Below, in pieces: positions 1 through 8,636 of a stretch of DNA of 43,445 nt. Origin of the DNA: Brachyspira sp. (GTDB lineage: Bacteria; Spirochaetota; Brachyspiria; Brachyspirales; Brachyspiraceae); NCBI RefSeq assembly GCF_029258575.1, contig NZ_JARHYI010000042.1, forward strand, positions 1-43,445, in the 5' to 3' direction. Every line of letters starts with the position of its first letter. The stretch's first letter is position 1. The translations under genes and the position numbers were made by a program. A model generated the notes under the pieces. It was given only the letters and a program-made list of their open reading frames with translations, did not search any database and was not told where the DNA came from.

Positions 1-499
1 ATAATAAGTCAGCAATATTTTTTTGAGTTGATGAGGTTGATTTCAAATCATTAGTATAATTATTTGTAATGTTTTGATTGATAACGGCAGTATTATTTAT
101 AGTTGTAGGGGCATTAAAAAATGATGCATATAAAAGTATAAGAAAAAATATCAAAGCTATGAAAAATGTCTTTTTTATATTATCTTCATTTATATTAAAT
201 AATGCCGTTATAATACCAATGACTATAAATATATATTCATAGGTATTTTCAATGTATTTTATTATAAAAAATCCTGATACTCCAAAAAATGCTATTACTA
301 ATATTATAATTATACCTAGACCTAAACTATTATAACTATAACTATTAACAAAGAACTCATCAAAGCTAAAATCTCCTTTAATCAAAAGTAATATTAAAAA
401 CACTATTATAAAAGAGCATAAAAATAATGCTGACATTCTAAATAAATCATTTTCTGGTATATTGATTTTGTATATTAAATTAAAAATAATCTCTTTCAT
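1..499 (-). CDS. Membrane protein of unknown function, C-terminus cut by window edge
   Basis: The reading frame is open on the minus strand from an ATG at 499 to the left edge, about 166 codons with no stop. The start is supported by AAGGAGAT about 12 nt upstream. The protein begins MKEIIFNLIY. It has about four hydrophobic stretches (roughly residues 22-40, 58-80, 83-97 and 106-122), followed by a polar Asn/Thr/Ser-rich segment as the window ends. I do not recognise the family. The layout suggests an inner-membrane anchor with a soluble C-terminal part that lies outside the window. It may be translationally coupled to the short ORF just upstream, whose stop abuts the ribosome binding site. 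Confidence 0.7.
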   Translation of the reverse strand, partial: MKEIIFNLIYKINIPENDLFRMSALFLCSFIIVFLILLLIKGDFSFDEFFVNSYSYNSLGLGIIIILVIAFFGVSGFFIIKYIENTYEYIFIVIGIITALFNINEDNIKKTFFIALIFFLILLYASFFNAPTTINNTAVINQNITNNYTNDLKSTSSTQKNIADLL

Positions 500-518
500 A
501 AATATTTCTTATATCTCC

Positions 519-614
519 TTAATGTTTGAACATATTTGCAAGTAGTAAACTGACTATGATTCCTTCTGCTATACTCAAATATTCTTTGGCAGTTATAATA
601 TTATATTTTAACAT
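519..614 (-). CDS. Possible 31-residue small ORF ahead of the membrane protein
   Basis: A minus-strand ATG at 614 opens a 31-codon frame, beginning MLKYNIITAK and ending LLLANMFKH. Its TAA is fused to the AAGGAG ribosome binding site of the downstream membrane-protein gene, a pattern typical of coupled operon genes. The peptide could form one short hydrophobic helix. No Shine-Dalgarno sequence precedes it, but a TATAAT lies 8 nt before the ATG on the minus strand. In such AT-rich DNA a frame of this length can occur by chance, so this is tentative. It could also be the remnant of a longer gene. Confidence 0.3.
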   Translation of the reverse strand: MLKYNIITAKEYLSIAEGIIVSLLLANMFKH

Positions 615-644
615 AAGGTTTGATTATATTTTGAATTTTATTAA

Positions 645-681
645 AAAATACAATCACTTTTTATTCAAGTGATTGTATTTT
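645..681 (-). terminator. Intrinsic terminator of the DUF4234 gene
   Basis: A perfect 15-bp stem (645-659 with 667-681, containing CAATCACTT / AAGTGATTG) with a 7-nt loop is followed on the minus strand by a run of six T. It lies about 160 nt downstream of the minus-strand gene ending at 840 and separates it from the next minus-strand genes. The rest of 500-839 holds only the possible small ORF and AT-rich sequence. Confidence 0.75.
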
Positions 682-839
682 GGGTATTGTTTTATTTTTT
701 ATTATATATTATCTTGATATATTTGTATTATATTATATTAAGAGTTTTTTGTCAATACCCTGTATACCTTTATTTGTTTTTTAGTTTTGTAATAATTTTA
801 AGATAAAAAAATAGTTTATATGAAATTAAACAAGATTAA

Positions 840-1202
840 TTATTTTTTATCAAAAATTATATTTAACTTATATTGTAAAGTTACAAGAGAATAAATATAT
901 CCGAATGGTATAAAAAGAAGTATAGCTAATACAATTGCATTTTCTCCGTAACTATCCAAATCTGCCTTTTTACTCATATCATTGAAAACTATAGTAGCAT
1001 ATTTATAAAACCAATATACTGTAAATAATCCGCAGGTTAAAACTGATAAAATAGCTGCTAATGAAGGATTTAAATATTCCTTCTCCATATATTTATTAAT
1101 ATCATTTGAAGTGATATAAATCCAATATATATTGTATATTCCGAATGTTATTAATGATAATATAGATATTAATAATAAAGATTTAGGTTTAAAGTTTTCC
1201 AT
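840..1202 (-). CDS. DUF4234-type small membrane protein
   Basis: A 120-residue membrane protein with two similar halves. Each half carries a hydrophobic segment followed by a Gly-aromatic-Trp motif: TFGIYNIYWIY near residue 19 and TCGLFTVYWFYK near residue 56. This pattern, with a third hydrophobic stretch near the C-terminus, is characteristic of the DUF4234 family, whose function is unknown. A plausible minus-strand promoter lies at 1232-1260 (TTGATT, 17-nt spacer, TAAAAT) and a strong terminator at 645-681, so it is probably a single-gene unit divergent from the penicillin-binding protein gene. The family call is by motif only. Confidence 0.7.
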   Translation of the reverse strand: MENFKPKSLLLISILSLITFGIYNIYWIYITSNDINKYMEKEYLNPSLAAILSVLTCGLFTVYWFYKYATIVFNDMSKKADLDSYGENAIVLAILLFIPFGYIYSLVTLQYKLNIIFDKK

Positions 1203-1286
1203 TAAGTTTCCCTAATAAAGATATTTTATATATTTTAATATAAAAAAATATATAAATCAATTATAAATTTTCAGTATAAATTCCGC

Positions 1287-1315
1287 TTGCAATGTTATAT
1301 ATATTATAGTATCAT
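1287..1315 (+). promoter_or_regulatory. Predicted promoter of the penicillin-binding protein gene
   Basis: TTGCAA, a 17-nt spacer, then TATCAT. This would give a leader of about 35 nt before the ATG at 1357. Confidence 0.45.
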
Positions 1316-1356
1316 ATAGAATATAATAATTATGTTAATGTGGTGTTTAATAATAA

Positions 1357-3756
1357 ATGTTTAATAAGAAAAAGAATCAAGAAAATAATAATACCGTGAA
1401 GAAGAAAAAGTCCAAATTAAAGAAACTTATATTAACTATTCTTATAATATTCTTATTTATTTCTGCAGCAGTTAGTATAGTAGGAATATACTTTGTTGGA
1501 GGGGTATATAAAGATTGGGTTGCTAGAAGAGATCAAAGTATGTCCATGCTTGAAGAATATTATGATATAATAGTTATTAGAGGCAATGAAAAAAGGATAA
1601 GATATTTTAATCCTTTAAATCCTTTCGGAGATTCTCCGCCTACAAAGATATACGATAGGAATAATATATTGATAGGAGAGTATATGCCTCCTTCTTATGA
1701 GGTTGTTAATGTTGATGATATCAATCCTTTATTGGAGCAGACTTTACTCTTAATGGAAGATCAAAAATTTTATTCACATAAAGGTATAAACTATTTTAGA
1801 ACAGCCTATCTTGGAATAAGAACTATTTTGACAAGAAAGATAATAGGCGGAGGTTCAACTCTCACTCAGCAATTAGCCAAACTTCTATTTACTAAGAGTG
1901 AAAGAACTATAGAGAGAAAACTTTTTGAAATGTTCGCTGCAAGAGAAATAGAAGAAAAATACACTAAAAAAGAAATTTTGGCTATGTATTTTAATACGGT
2001 TTATTTAGGAGATGGAAATTACGGATTTGAAGCAGCCGCTAATCATTACTTTAATAAACCATTAAGACAATGCAGATTATTAGAATATGCTATACTTGTA
2101 GGAATGCTTCCTAATCCTTCATACTATTCAATAGTTAATAATCCAGATAATAGCAGAAGAAAGGTAGAGCAGATACTTTCTAGATTGGTAAAAAACAATA
2201 TAATAGATAAAAAAACTATGCAGGAGGAGCTTGAATTATTTGATAAGGAATATACAAATATCAGCAAGCAGGTAAAAGGTGCTCAATGGAAAATGACAGT
2301 TAATAGAGCACCTTATGTAAATGAATATGTAAGACAGGAATTATTAAATTATTTTAATAAAGATGAACTTGCATTATCAGGTTTAAAAATATACACAACA
2401 ATAAATGAGAGATATTATAGAGTTGCCGATTCTGTTATGAAACAAAATATAAGAAATTTACAGGCAAGTTCTTCCAATAGAAGTTATCAAGGAGCAATGG
2501 TATCAATAGACCCAAAAACAGGCGGTATACTCGTGATGATAGGAGGAGACGGATACACATTGCAAAATCAATTCAATAGGGCAGTTCAGGCAAAAAGACA
2601 AATAGGAAGTGTAATTAAGCCTTTTATTTATTTATATGCATTTGAAGGTGGAGCACAGCCTTTTACTGCTATGCTTGATACTAATTATACTTATCCTCAG
2701 GGAACAGGAAAACCTGCATACTCACCTAGAAATTTTGACAGAAGGTATAGAGGCGAAATAACTTTAGAAACAGCATTATCAAAATCTGTTAATACAATAG
2801 CTGTGAAATTATTAAATGATATAGGACTTTCTTATTTTATAGAACATTCAAGGGAATTTTTTGGAGAAAATGCTTATATACCTAATGCTTTATCTATAGG
2901 TTTGGGTACTATGGAGATGAGTCCTCTTGATTTGGCATCTGCTTATAGTGCTTTGGCTAATGGTGGTATTAAATATGAACCTCATATAGTAGATAAAATT
3001 ATAGATATGGATGGTAATGAACTTAGTGTTACTGCTTTAGTGGATAGAACTCCTCATAAAATAAGTGCTACATCTCCTTCTTCATATTATTTTTTGAATA
3101 CTACTTTACAAAAGGTAATAGCGCCAGGAGGAACTGCTTATAGAAGTGCCAATACTTATGGTTTTAATTATCCTTCATATTCGGCAAAAACAGGTACTAC
3201 AAGCGAGCATAGAGATAATTGGTTTGCCGCCTATAATGATGAAATAGTTACGATTACTTGGATAGGAAGCGATAGAAATGATTTACTTCCAAATAATGTT
3301 ACAGGTGGAGCTACTACTGCTTTGGCTACATTTCAATATCTTGATGCTGTAACACCTTCATCTAAAAGAAAATTTAATTGGCCTGTACCTGATGATATTT
3401 TAATAGTTGAGATTTGTCAGGATTCAGGACTTCCTAGAAATCATACTTGTGTAAATATAGCACCTCTTACATTTGGAGGTAATGTTGATTTATCTACTCA
3501 ATGTCCTATAGATCATATAAGAAGCGGTACTAAGAGAAATAATATTACTACTAATGATGATATGTTAGAAGATGAAGGGGAGTTATATTATACTCCTTTA
3601 GATGCTAATACTAATAGTTATGAGAATAATCAAAAAACTAATGATGTAAATAATAATAATTATCAAAACAATAATTATTATCAAAATAACAATAATATAT
3701 ACATGCTTCCAGAAGATAATATAGAAGATCCTAGTCTTGGAAATATAAGAAGTTAA
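1357..3756 (+). CDS. Class A penicillin-binding protein (bifunctional PBP1A type)
   Basis: This inner-membrane enzyme polymerises and cross-links peptidoglycan in the periplasm. A basic cytoplasmic N-terminus and one membrane helix (about residues 23-48) come first. The glycosyltransferase 51 domain follows, with EDQKF at 134-138 (catalytic Glu) and GGSTLTQQ at 165-172. The transpeptidase domain has all three active-site motifs: SVIK at 418-421 (nucleophile Ser418), SVN at 477-479 and KTG at 611-613. The last ~65 residues form a low-complexity Asn/Tyr-rich tail, unlike the catalytic parts. At 799 residues the length is normal for the family. The ATG follows a TAA directly and no clear Shine-Dalgarno sequence is visible, which is unusual for this window. 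It has its own predicted promoter. Confidence 0.95.
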   Translation: MFNKKKNQENNNTVKKKKSKLKKLILTILIIFLFISAAVSIVGIYFVGGVYKDWVARRDQSMSMLEEYYDIIVIRGNEKRIRYFNPLNPFGDSPPTKIYDRNNILIGEYMPPSYEVVNVDDINPLLEQTLLLMEDQKFYSHKGINYFRTAYLGIRTILTRKIIGGGSTLTQQLAKLLFTKSERTIERKLFEMFAAREIEEKYTKKEILAMYFNTVYLGDGNYGFEAAANHYFNKPLRQCRLLEYAILVGMLPNPSYYSIVNNPDNSRRKVEQILSRLVKNNIIDKKTMQEELELFDKEYTNISKQVKGAQWKMTVNRAPYVNEYVRQELLNYFNKDELALSGLKIYTTINERYYRVADSVMKQNIRNLQASSSNRSYQGAMVSIDPKTGGILVMIGGDGYTLQNQFNRAVQAKRQIGSVIKPFIYLYAFEGGAQPFTAMLDTNYTYPQGTGKPAYSPRNFDRRYRGEITLETALSKSVNTIAVKLLNDIGLSYFIEHSREFFGENAYIPNALSIGLGTMEMSPLDLASAYSALANGGIKYEPHIVDKIIDMDGNELSVTALVDRTPHKISATSPSSYYFLNTTLQKVIAPGGTAYRSANTYGFNYPSYSAKTGTTSEHRDNWFAAYNDEIVTITWIGSDRNDLLPNNVTGGATTALATFQYLDAVTPSSKRKFNWPVPDDILIVEICQDSGLPRNHTCVNIAPLTFGGNVDLSTQCPIDHIRSGTKRNNITTNDDMLEDEGELYYTPLDANTNSYENNQKTNDVNNNNYQNNNYYQNNNNIYMLPEDNIEDPSLGNIRS

Positions 3757-3921
3757 TTTATTATCATATAATTAAAACTTTATTATCATTTACATAATAA
3801 AATACTTACTTGTATATGAAAAAACAAAAAAAATATAATTTTTTTATTTTTATTTATGAAAAATTTTTGTTTTAATATAAAATATATAATATAAATTTGC
3901 GTTATAGTTTTAAGGAGAGAT

Positions 3922-5766
3922 ATGGTTAGTTTTTTTAAAAGTAAGTCCACAGAAGCCAGAAGAGATTTAATTCTTCATGGACCTATTACTAATACATTAA
4001 TAATGTTATCAATACCAACTTTGATTATGAGTTTGGTTCAATCTTTAATTCCATTAATGGACGGACTTTTTCTTAATAATATTGCGGGAACTATTGTAGC
4101 AAGCAGTGTTCATTTTGCCGAGCCTATAATCAATATGATGACAGCATTATCTCAAGGTTTAGGCGTTGCGGCTATGGCTATAGTTGGACAGTATAATGGC
4201 TTGGGTGATTTAAAAAATGCTAAGAGAATATCTACACAAATAGTTGTTATAGGAGTATTATTTGGTATTGCTATGGGACCTACACTTTATATTGTAAGTA
4301 TATTGGTATCGGCTAATCTTCTTCCTGATATTAAAGAAAATGTATTTAGATATTTATCTTTATATAGTTTTGTTATGCCTATGACATTTTTGGCTGCTTT
4401 GTATAATGGTATAAAAAATGCTAATGGTAAGCCTGAAGCTACTCTTATAAGAAGTATTATATTATTGCTTTTAAAAGTATTATTTAATTTTGTATATATT
4501 TATTTATTTCGTTTGGGTATAGTTGGAAGTGTATTAGCTTCATTTTCTACTTATGCTATAGTTACAATTTGGATGTATTATGATTTATTTTTAAAGAAGG
4601 GTGATGATACTTTATCTTTGAAAGATTTTAAATTTGATGCTTCAGTATTAAAAGAGCTTATGATTATAGGTATACCTTCTATGCTTACAACTTTTTTAAC
4701 TAATTTAGGTTTTTTCTTGATTAATACAGAAGTTGAAAGATATGGTGCTGCTGTATTAAATGGACAGGGTATATCCAATAATATTGTTAATATATGTTTT
4801 AATATGCCCGCTGCTTTCGGTTCTGCTGTTACAACTATGGTTAGTATGAATATAGGTGCTAAATATACTGATAAAGCTAGAAAGTCATGTTATACTGGAA
4901 TTATAATGTCTGTTATTACGGCGATTGTACTTATTAGTATTGTTATACCTCTTACGCCTTATCTTACTGGACTTTTTACTAAGGAGGCTAAAGATTTATA
5001 TGTTGCTAATAGGTCGCTTCCTATATATGCTTTTGGTGTATTGGGCTTTGGTGTTGCTATGGTTGCTAATGGGGCTATGATTGGGCTTGGAAGAACTAGA
5101 ATACCTCTTATAATTAGTATATTAAGAATATGGCTTTTAAGATTTATATTTATACTGTTAACTACTAAGTATTTATCATATTGGTCAGTATTTTGGGGCA
5201 ATTTATTTTCTAACACTGTGGCTGGAATTATAGCATTGATTATAATACTTAGAGTTCCTTGGGTATCTGTTATTAATTTGAAGACTCAAAATAGTGCTGT
5301 TCTTAGGGCTAGGCTTTTTATAGATTCTTTGGGGGCTAAATTATTTCCTAGAAATATTGGTATGAGAAAAGATTATGTTATCAAAATGAGAGAGAAATTA
5401 AGTAAAATTAAAGATCCTGTAAAATTGGTATTATTCCAAGAGAAAGAGATGGAAAAAATAGAGAGAATGCAAGAAATTGAGGAAAAGGCTAAAAAACGCG
5501 AAGAGATGAAAAAATTAGAGAGAGCTGAGTGGAGAATGCAATTAGAGGAGATGAAAGAGATAAGAAATAAGATGAATGAAGAGCGTCAAAAATATAATGA
5601 AGATCGTAAGAGAGAAAAAGAAGTTAAAAAAATGCAGATGAAGCAGGATTTGCAGGCTAGAAGGGAAGTGAGACATAAATTAAGAGAAGAAAGAAATATT
5701 GAAAGAGAAAAAAGAAGAGAAGAGAGAAAGAATTTAAGAAATAAAAACGGAGGTAGTAGTAATTAA
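3922..5766 (+). CDS. MATE family efflux transporter with long charged C-terminal tail
   Basis: The first ~460 residues are a MATE-type multidrug or metabolite exporter: about 12 hydrophobic segments in two similar halves, beginning LILHGPITNTLIMLSIPTL. Members normally end near residue 450. Here residues ~500-614 are almost entirely Lys, Glu, Arg and Met with heptad-like spacing, predicting a long cytoplasmic helix or coiled coil. The frame is continuous, so this is not a frameshift artefact. An AAGGAGAG ribosome binding site lies 6 nt before the ATG. A possible promoter sits at 3867-3895 (TTGTTT, 17-nt spacer, TATAAA). ispD follows after 6 nt and is probably co-transcribed. The substrate cannot be told from sequence. 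Confidence 0.9.
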   Translation: MVSFFKSKSTEARRDLILHGPITNTLIMLSIPTLIMSLVQSLIPLMDGLFLNNIAGTIVASSVHFAEPIINMMTALSQGLGVAAMAIVGQYNGLGDLKNAKRISTQIVVIGVLFGIAMGPTLYIVSILVSANLLPDIKENVFRYLSLYSFVMPMTFLAALYNGIKNANGKPEATLIRSIILLLLKVLFNFVYIYLFRLGIVGSVLASFSTYAIVTIWMYYDLFLKKGDDTLSLKDFKFDASVLKELMIIGIPSMLTTFLTNLGFFLINTEVERYGAAVLNGQGISNNIVNICFNMPAAFGSAVTTMVSMNIGAKYTDKARKSCYTGIIMSVITAIVLISIVIPLTPYLTGLFTKEAKDLYVANRSLPIYAFGVLGFGVAMVANGAMIGLGRTRIPLIISILRIWLLRFIFILLTTKYLSYWSVFWGNLFSNTVAGIIALIIILRVPWVSVINLKTQNSAVLRARLFIDSLGAKLFPRNIGMRKDYVIKMREKLSKIKDPVKLVLFQEKEMEKIERMQEIEEKAKKREEMKKLERAEWRMQLEEMKEIRNKMNEERQKYNEDRKREKEVKKMQMKQDLQARREVRHKLREERNIEREKRREERKNLRNKNGGSSN

Positions 5767-5772
5767 AAGCTG

Positions 5773-6495
5773 ATGGAAATTATCATGAATAATACAACTT
5801 TAATTATATTAATAGCAGGAAGTTCAAAAAGATTTGGCGGTAAAATAAAAAAGCAATTTATTAAAGTAGATAATAGACCTATATTTATACATAGTTTAAT
5901 AAGTATGCTGAAATTTAATTTTAATAATGTTATTTTGGTAAGTGCTGAAGAAGAGATAAATAATATAAAAAAATATATAGAAAAAGAACCTTTAATAAAA
6001 GAAAAAATAAAAAAAAATATGCATTTTATTAAAGGTGGAGATGAGAGAGTTTATTCCGTATATAATGCTATGACTTTTTTGAATAATCATAGAGATGATA
6101 TTAAAACTGATTATGTATTTATTCATGATGGGGTTAGACCTTTAGTTAGTAAAAATGAAATTAAATCTCTTTGTGAAATGGTTTTTGAATATGATGCTGC
6201 AATATTGGCTTCTAAAGTTGTTGATACTATAAAAAAAGTTGATAAAAATAATAATATAATAGAAACTATTGACAGAACTTATCTTTATAGAGCTGCTACT
6301 CCTCAAGGATTCAAATTTGATAATTACATGCTTGCAATTGATAAGTATATTAATGATAAAAATGCCAATTTGGTTACTGATGATGCTGAGATATACAGCA
6401 GATATTTTGGGGAAGTAAAGGTATTGGAATGTTCGGCTAATAATATAAAAATTACCAATAAAGAAGATTTAAATATTTTTATTAAAATGAAATAA
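5773..6495 (+). CDS. ispD: 2-C-methyl-D-erythritol 4-phosphate cytidylyltransferase
   Basis: Third enzyme of the MEP isoprenoid pathway: it joins CTP and methylerythritol 4-phosphate. Visible features are the nucleotide-binding N-terminus (AGSSKRFGGKIKKQF), FIHDGVRPLV in the middle, the ATPQGF motif, and VTDDAEIYSRYFGEVKVLE near the C-terminus, all in family order. The length of 240 residues is normal. It follows the MATE gene by 6 nt. The start is uncertain: the ATG at 5773 has GGAGG about 19 nt upstream, and an in-frame ATG at 5785 would give a more typical N-terminus. No ispF is adjacent. Confidence 0.92.
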   Translation: MEIIMNNTTLIILIAGSSKRFGGKIKKQFIKVDNRPIFIHSLISMLKFNFNNVILVSAEEEINNIKKYIEKEPLIKEKIKKNMHFIKGGDERVYSVYNAMTFLNNHRDDIKTDYVFIHDGVRPLVSKNEIKSLCEMVFEYDAAILASKVVDTIKKVDKNNNIIETIDRTYLYRAATPQGFKFDNYMLAIDKYINDKNANLVTDDAEIYSRYFGEVKVLECSANNIKITNKEDLNIFIKMK

Positions 6496-6513
6496 AATTA
6501 TATATATTAATAT

Positions 6514-6542
6514 TTGCTTTTTTTTTTATTAAATGGTAAAAT
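6514..6542 (+). promoter_or_regulatory. Predicted promoter of mcsA-mcsB
   Basis: TTGCTT, a 17-nt spacer, then TAAAAT, placing the transcript start roughly 24 nt before the TTG start codon at 6573. Confidence 0.45.
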
Positions 6543-6572
6543 TTCCAAATCAAGTTATTAGGGGATATCCAT

Positions 6573-7121
6573 TTGAAGTGTAGCATTTGTGGTAAAGAAA
6601 AAGCGGTATTGCATATTCAAGAAATTATAGGTAATGAACGCAGACAAATTAATATATGCAAAGAGTGTGAAAGAAACGGAAATATTATAGAGAAATGTTT
6701 AGAATTAGAATTTAATAACATTGATACTATATTTCCTAATTATAAATCATTGCCTTCTAAAAAGAAAAAAAAGAATAAGTCTGATTCTAATAAAGTGTGT
6801 AAAGTTTGCGGATATTCTTTAGATGATTTTATTAGAACAGGAATTGTATCATGTCCTAAATGTTATGAATATTTTAAATCAGATCTTAATAAATCTATTA
6901 AAAAAATACATAGAGAAAATAACCATATAGGTAAAATATCTAGGAAAAATTTAACTAATATAGATATAGAAACTAAAATAAATAAATATAAAGAAGAAAT
7001 AGAACTTTTAATCAAAATAGAGAAGTATGAAGAAGCTGCTTTGATAAGAGATAAATTAGAGCATTTGAAGAAGGATTTAATATCTAAAAAAACTAAGAGC
7101 GAAAAAAAAGATGTCCGTTAA
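6573..7121 (+). CDS. mcsA: McsA-like zinc-binding activator protein with UVR motif
   Basis: In Firmicutes McsA binds zinc and activates the protein-arginine kinase McsB in the CtsR/ClpC quality-control system. Four CxxC pairs are present (Cys3/6, 29/32, 76/79, 94/97), enough for two zinc sites. A basic linker lies at about 62-70 and a UVR helix at about 135-170 (EAALIRDKLEHLKKDL). The length of 182 residues is normal. The start is a TTG: AGGGGAT lies about 7 nt upstream and the first CxxC begins at residue 3, so no later start is possible. It overlaps the next gene by 11 nt, implying translational coupling. No ctsR or clpC is nearby. Confidence 0.85.
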   Translation: MKCSICGKEKAVLHIQEIIGNERRQINICKECERNGNIIEKCLELEFNNIDTIFPNYKSLPSKKKKKNKSDSNKVCKVCGYSLDDFIRTGIVSCPKCYEYFKSDLNKSIKKIHRENNHIGKISRKNLTNIDIETKINKYKEEIELLIKIEKYEEAALIRDKLEHLKKDLISKKTKSEKKDVR

Positions 7122-8118
7122 TAATATAGCAAATTGGATATATAAAAAAGGCGAAGATGATAATATAGTATTATATTCTAAAATATCCATTTATAGAAAT
7201 TTAGATAATATTAGATTTTTTCACCATATGGATAAATATGATTTTAATAAAACATACTCTATGTTAAAAACTAATATAGAAGAATTAAATCTTAATTTAT
7301 CATATATGAAACTCATCGATATGCCTCCTATTAGCATTAGAATGCTTATAGAAAATCTTACATTACCTAGTAATAAAAATATAGTTCATGCTTCATTGTT
7401 TACAGATGATGATGAAGAATTATCATTATTAATTAATTCAAATGAGCATTTAGAAATTCAAACTATAGCAAGAGGATTAGAATTAGAAAGTTGTTTTAAT
7501 AAAGCATATTCTATAGAAAATTCTTTAGATCAACATTTAGATTTTGCCTACGATAAAAAATTTGGATTTTTAACAAGTTCTCCAAATATAGTAGGTACTG
7601 CTTTAAAGGCGGAGGTTTGTATAGCTGTTCCATGTCTTGTTTGGAAGACTCCTGATAATATTGATTATATTATTAATGAATGTAGTAAGAAGGGATTGGA
7701 TGTTAATCTAAAAAATGGAGTTTTGAGTATAAGTAATGGCTTTATAATAGGAGTTACTGAAAAGTTTATAATTGATAATGTGATTGAAAAGGTTAAAGAG
7801 ATATCTGAAAAAGAAAAAAAGATTAGAAATAGAATAAAAAAATTAGATAGAGTTAAAGTTGAAGATAGAATATTTAGAAGCTATGCTATATTATCATCTG
7901 CGAGATCTTTAAAATATAGAGAACTTGTTAATTATAGTTTATGGTTAAGATTGGGTATTTATTATGATATGATTGATAATATAAGTTTGGATACACTATA
8001 TTATATGACATCGGTTGGAAAATCAAGCCATTTAAAGCAATTATATGAAAACAGAGAGTACTATAGAAATATAGATGAAATAAGGGCAAATGTTATAAGA
8101 GATATATTACAAAAATAA
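7111..8118 (+). CDS. mcsB: McsB-like protein, apparently a degenerate (pseudo) arginine kinase
   Basis: Comparison by eye, from memory, with Bacillus McsB shows clear homology along the whole chain: KGEDDNIVL at the start, DFAYDKKFGFLTSSP in the middle, VEDRIFRSYAILSS near the end. The kinase residues are lost. SSRIRLARN has become YSKISIYRN (residues 22-30), NEEDHIRIQ has become NSNEHLEIQ (109-117), TSCP is TSSP (155-158), GLRAS is ALKAE (164-168), and the RGIYGEG loop region is shortened to NLKNGVL. All phosphate-contacting arginines and the catalytic Glu therefore appear replaced. The C-terminal domain is better kept, with the phosphoarginine-site motif RDxxRA partly preserved as IDEIRA. 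The length is 335 residues against ~360. The frame is intact and coupled to mcsA, so a non-catalytic role is more likely than decay. Confidence 0.85.
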   Translation: MSVNNIANWIYKKGEDDNIVLYSKISIYRNLDNIRFFHHMDKYDFNKTYSMLKTNIEELNLNLSYMKLIDMPPISIRMLIENLTLPSNKNIVHASLFTDDDEELSLLINSNEHLEIQTIARGLELESCFNKAYSIENSLDQHLDFAYDKKFGFLTSSPNIVGTALKAEVCIAVPCLVWKTPDNIDYIINECSKKGLDVNLKNGVLSISNGFIIGVTEKFIIDNVIEKVKEISEKEKKIRNRIKKLDRVKVEDRIFRSYAILSSARSLKYRELVNYSLWLRLGIYYDMIDNISLDTLYYMTSVGKSSHLKQLYENREYYRNIDEIRANVIRDILQK

Positions 8119-8125
8119 ATGTTTT

Positions 8126-8602
8126 TTATTTCAGTAAATTTATTTCTGTATTATAGTTAAATTTAAATTTCATTTTACTTACTGAAAATGTTAAAGTTAT
8201 ATCTCCATTGCATTTCAAACTTTCTGATTTTATAGCATCAATTGCCGTTTCAAATATATCTGCATATTTTGCATTAAATTTTATATTAATATCTTTATAA
8301 GAATTGGAAGGTATTTTTATAATTTCGCCATTTTCCTCTGAATTAGAATTGGCAAATACTTTACCAGAATTATTTATTAAATTGATTTCTATTTTTTCTA
8401 TAGGAAGTTCAAACGGCAGATTATTTTTTATTTCTATCAATACATTCAAAGTAATATCTTTAAGGCTAATATTATCTATGGAGCCACTTTTTATTGTTAT
8501 ATCAGGTTTATATTTTTCTATATACTCTCTTGTATATGTTTTTACCCTGCTGCATGATATTAAAAGAATCATTAAAAAAATAGATATTTTAATTATTTTC
8601 AT
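8126..8602 (-). CDS. LEA type 2 (WHy/LEA14-like) lipoprotein, copy 2
   Basis: A probable lipoprotein: a hydrophobic signal peptide ends LLISC, giving a lipid-modified Cys17. The mature part resembles LEA14-like domains, with a sequence of the type DITLNVLIEIKNNLPFELPI, the family's strand-Asn-Pro/Leu-Phe pattern. About half its positions match the neighbour just upstream (8637-9128), so the two come from tandem duplication. The function of this bacterial family is unclear; such domains form a small beta-sandwich, here probably membrane-anchored. AAAGGAAA precedes the ATG. It ends 8 nt from the convergent McsB gene. Confidence 0.75.
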   Translation of the reverse strand: MKIIKISIFLMILLISCSRVKTYTREYIEKYKPDITIKSGSIDNISLKDITLNVLIEIKNNLPFELPIEKIEINLINNSGKVFANSNSEENGEIIKIPSNSYKDINIKFNAKYADIFETAIDAIKSESLKCNGDITLTFSVSKMKFKFNYNTEINLLK

Positions 8603-8636
8603 AATTTCCTTTGATTATAAACTGCCGTTATAATTG

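Noticed and set aside
8304-8633. 109-codon plus-strand frame opposite the LEA-type lipoprotein gene
   Set aside because: The minus-strand gene has a lipobox, ribosome binding site and a paralogue; the plus frame has none of these.
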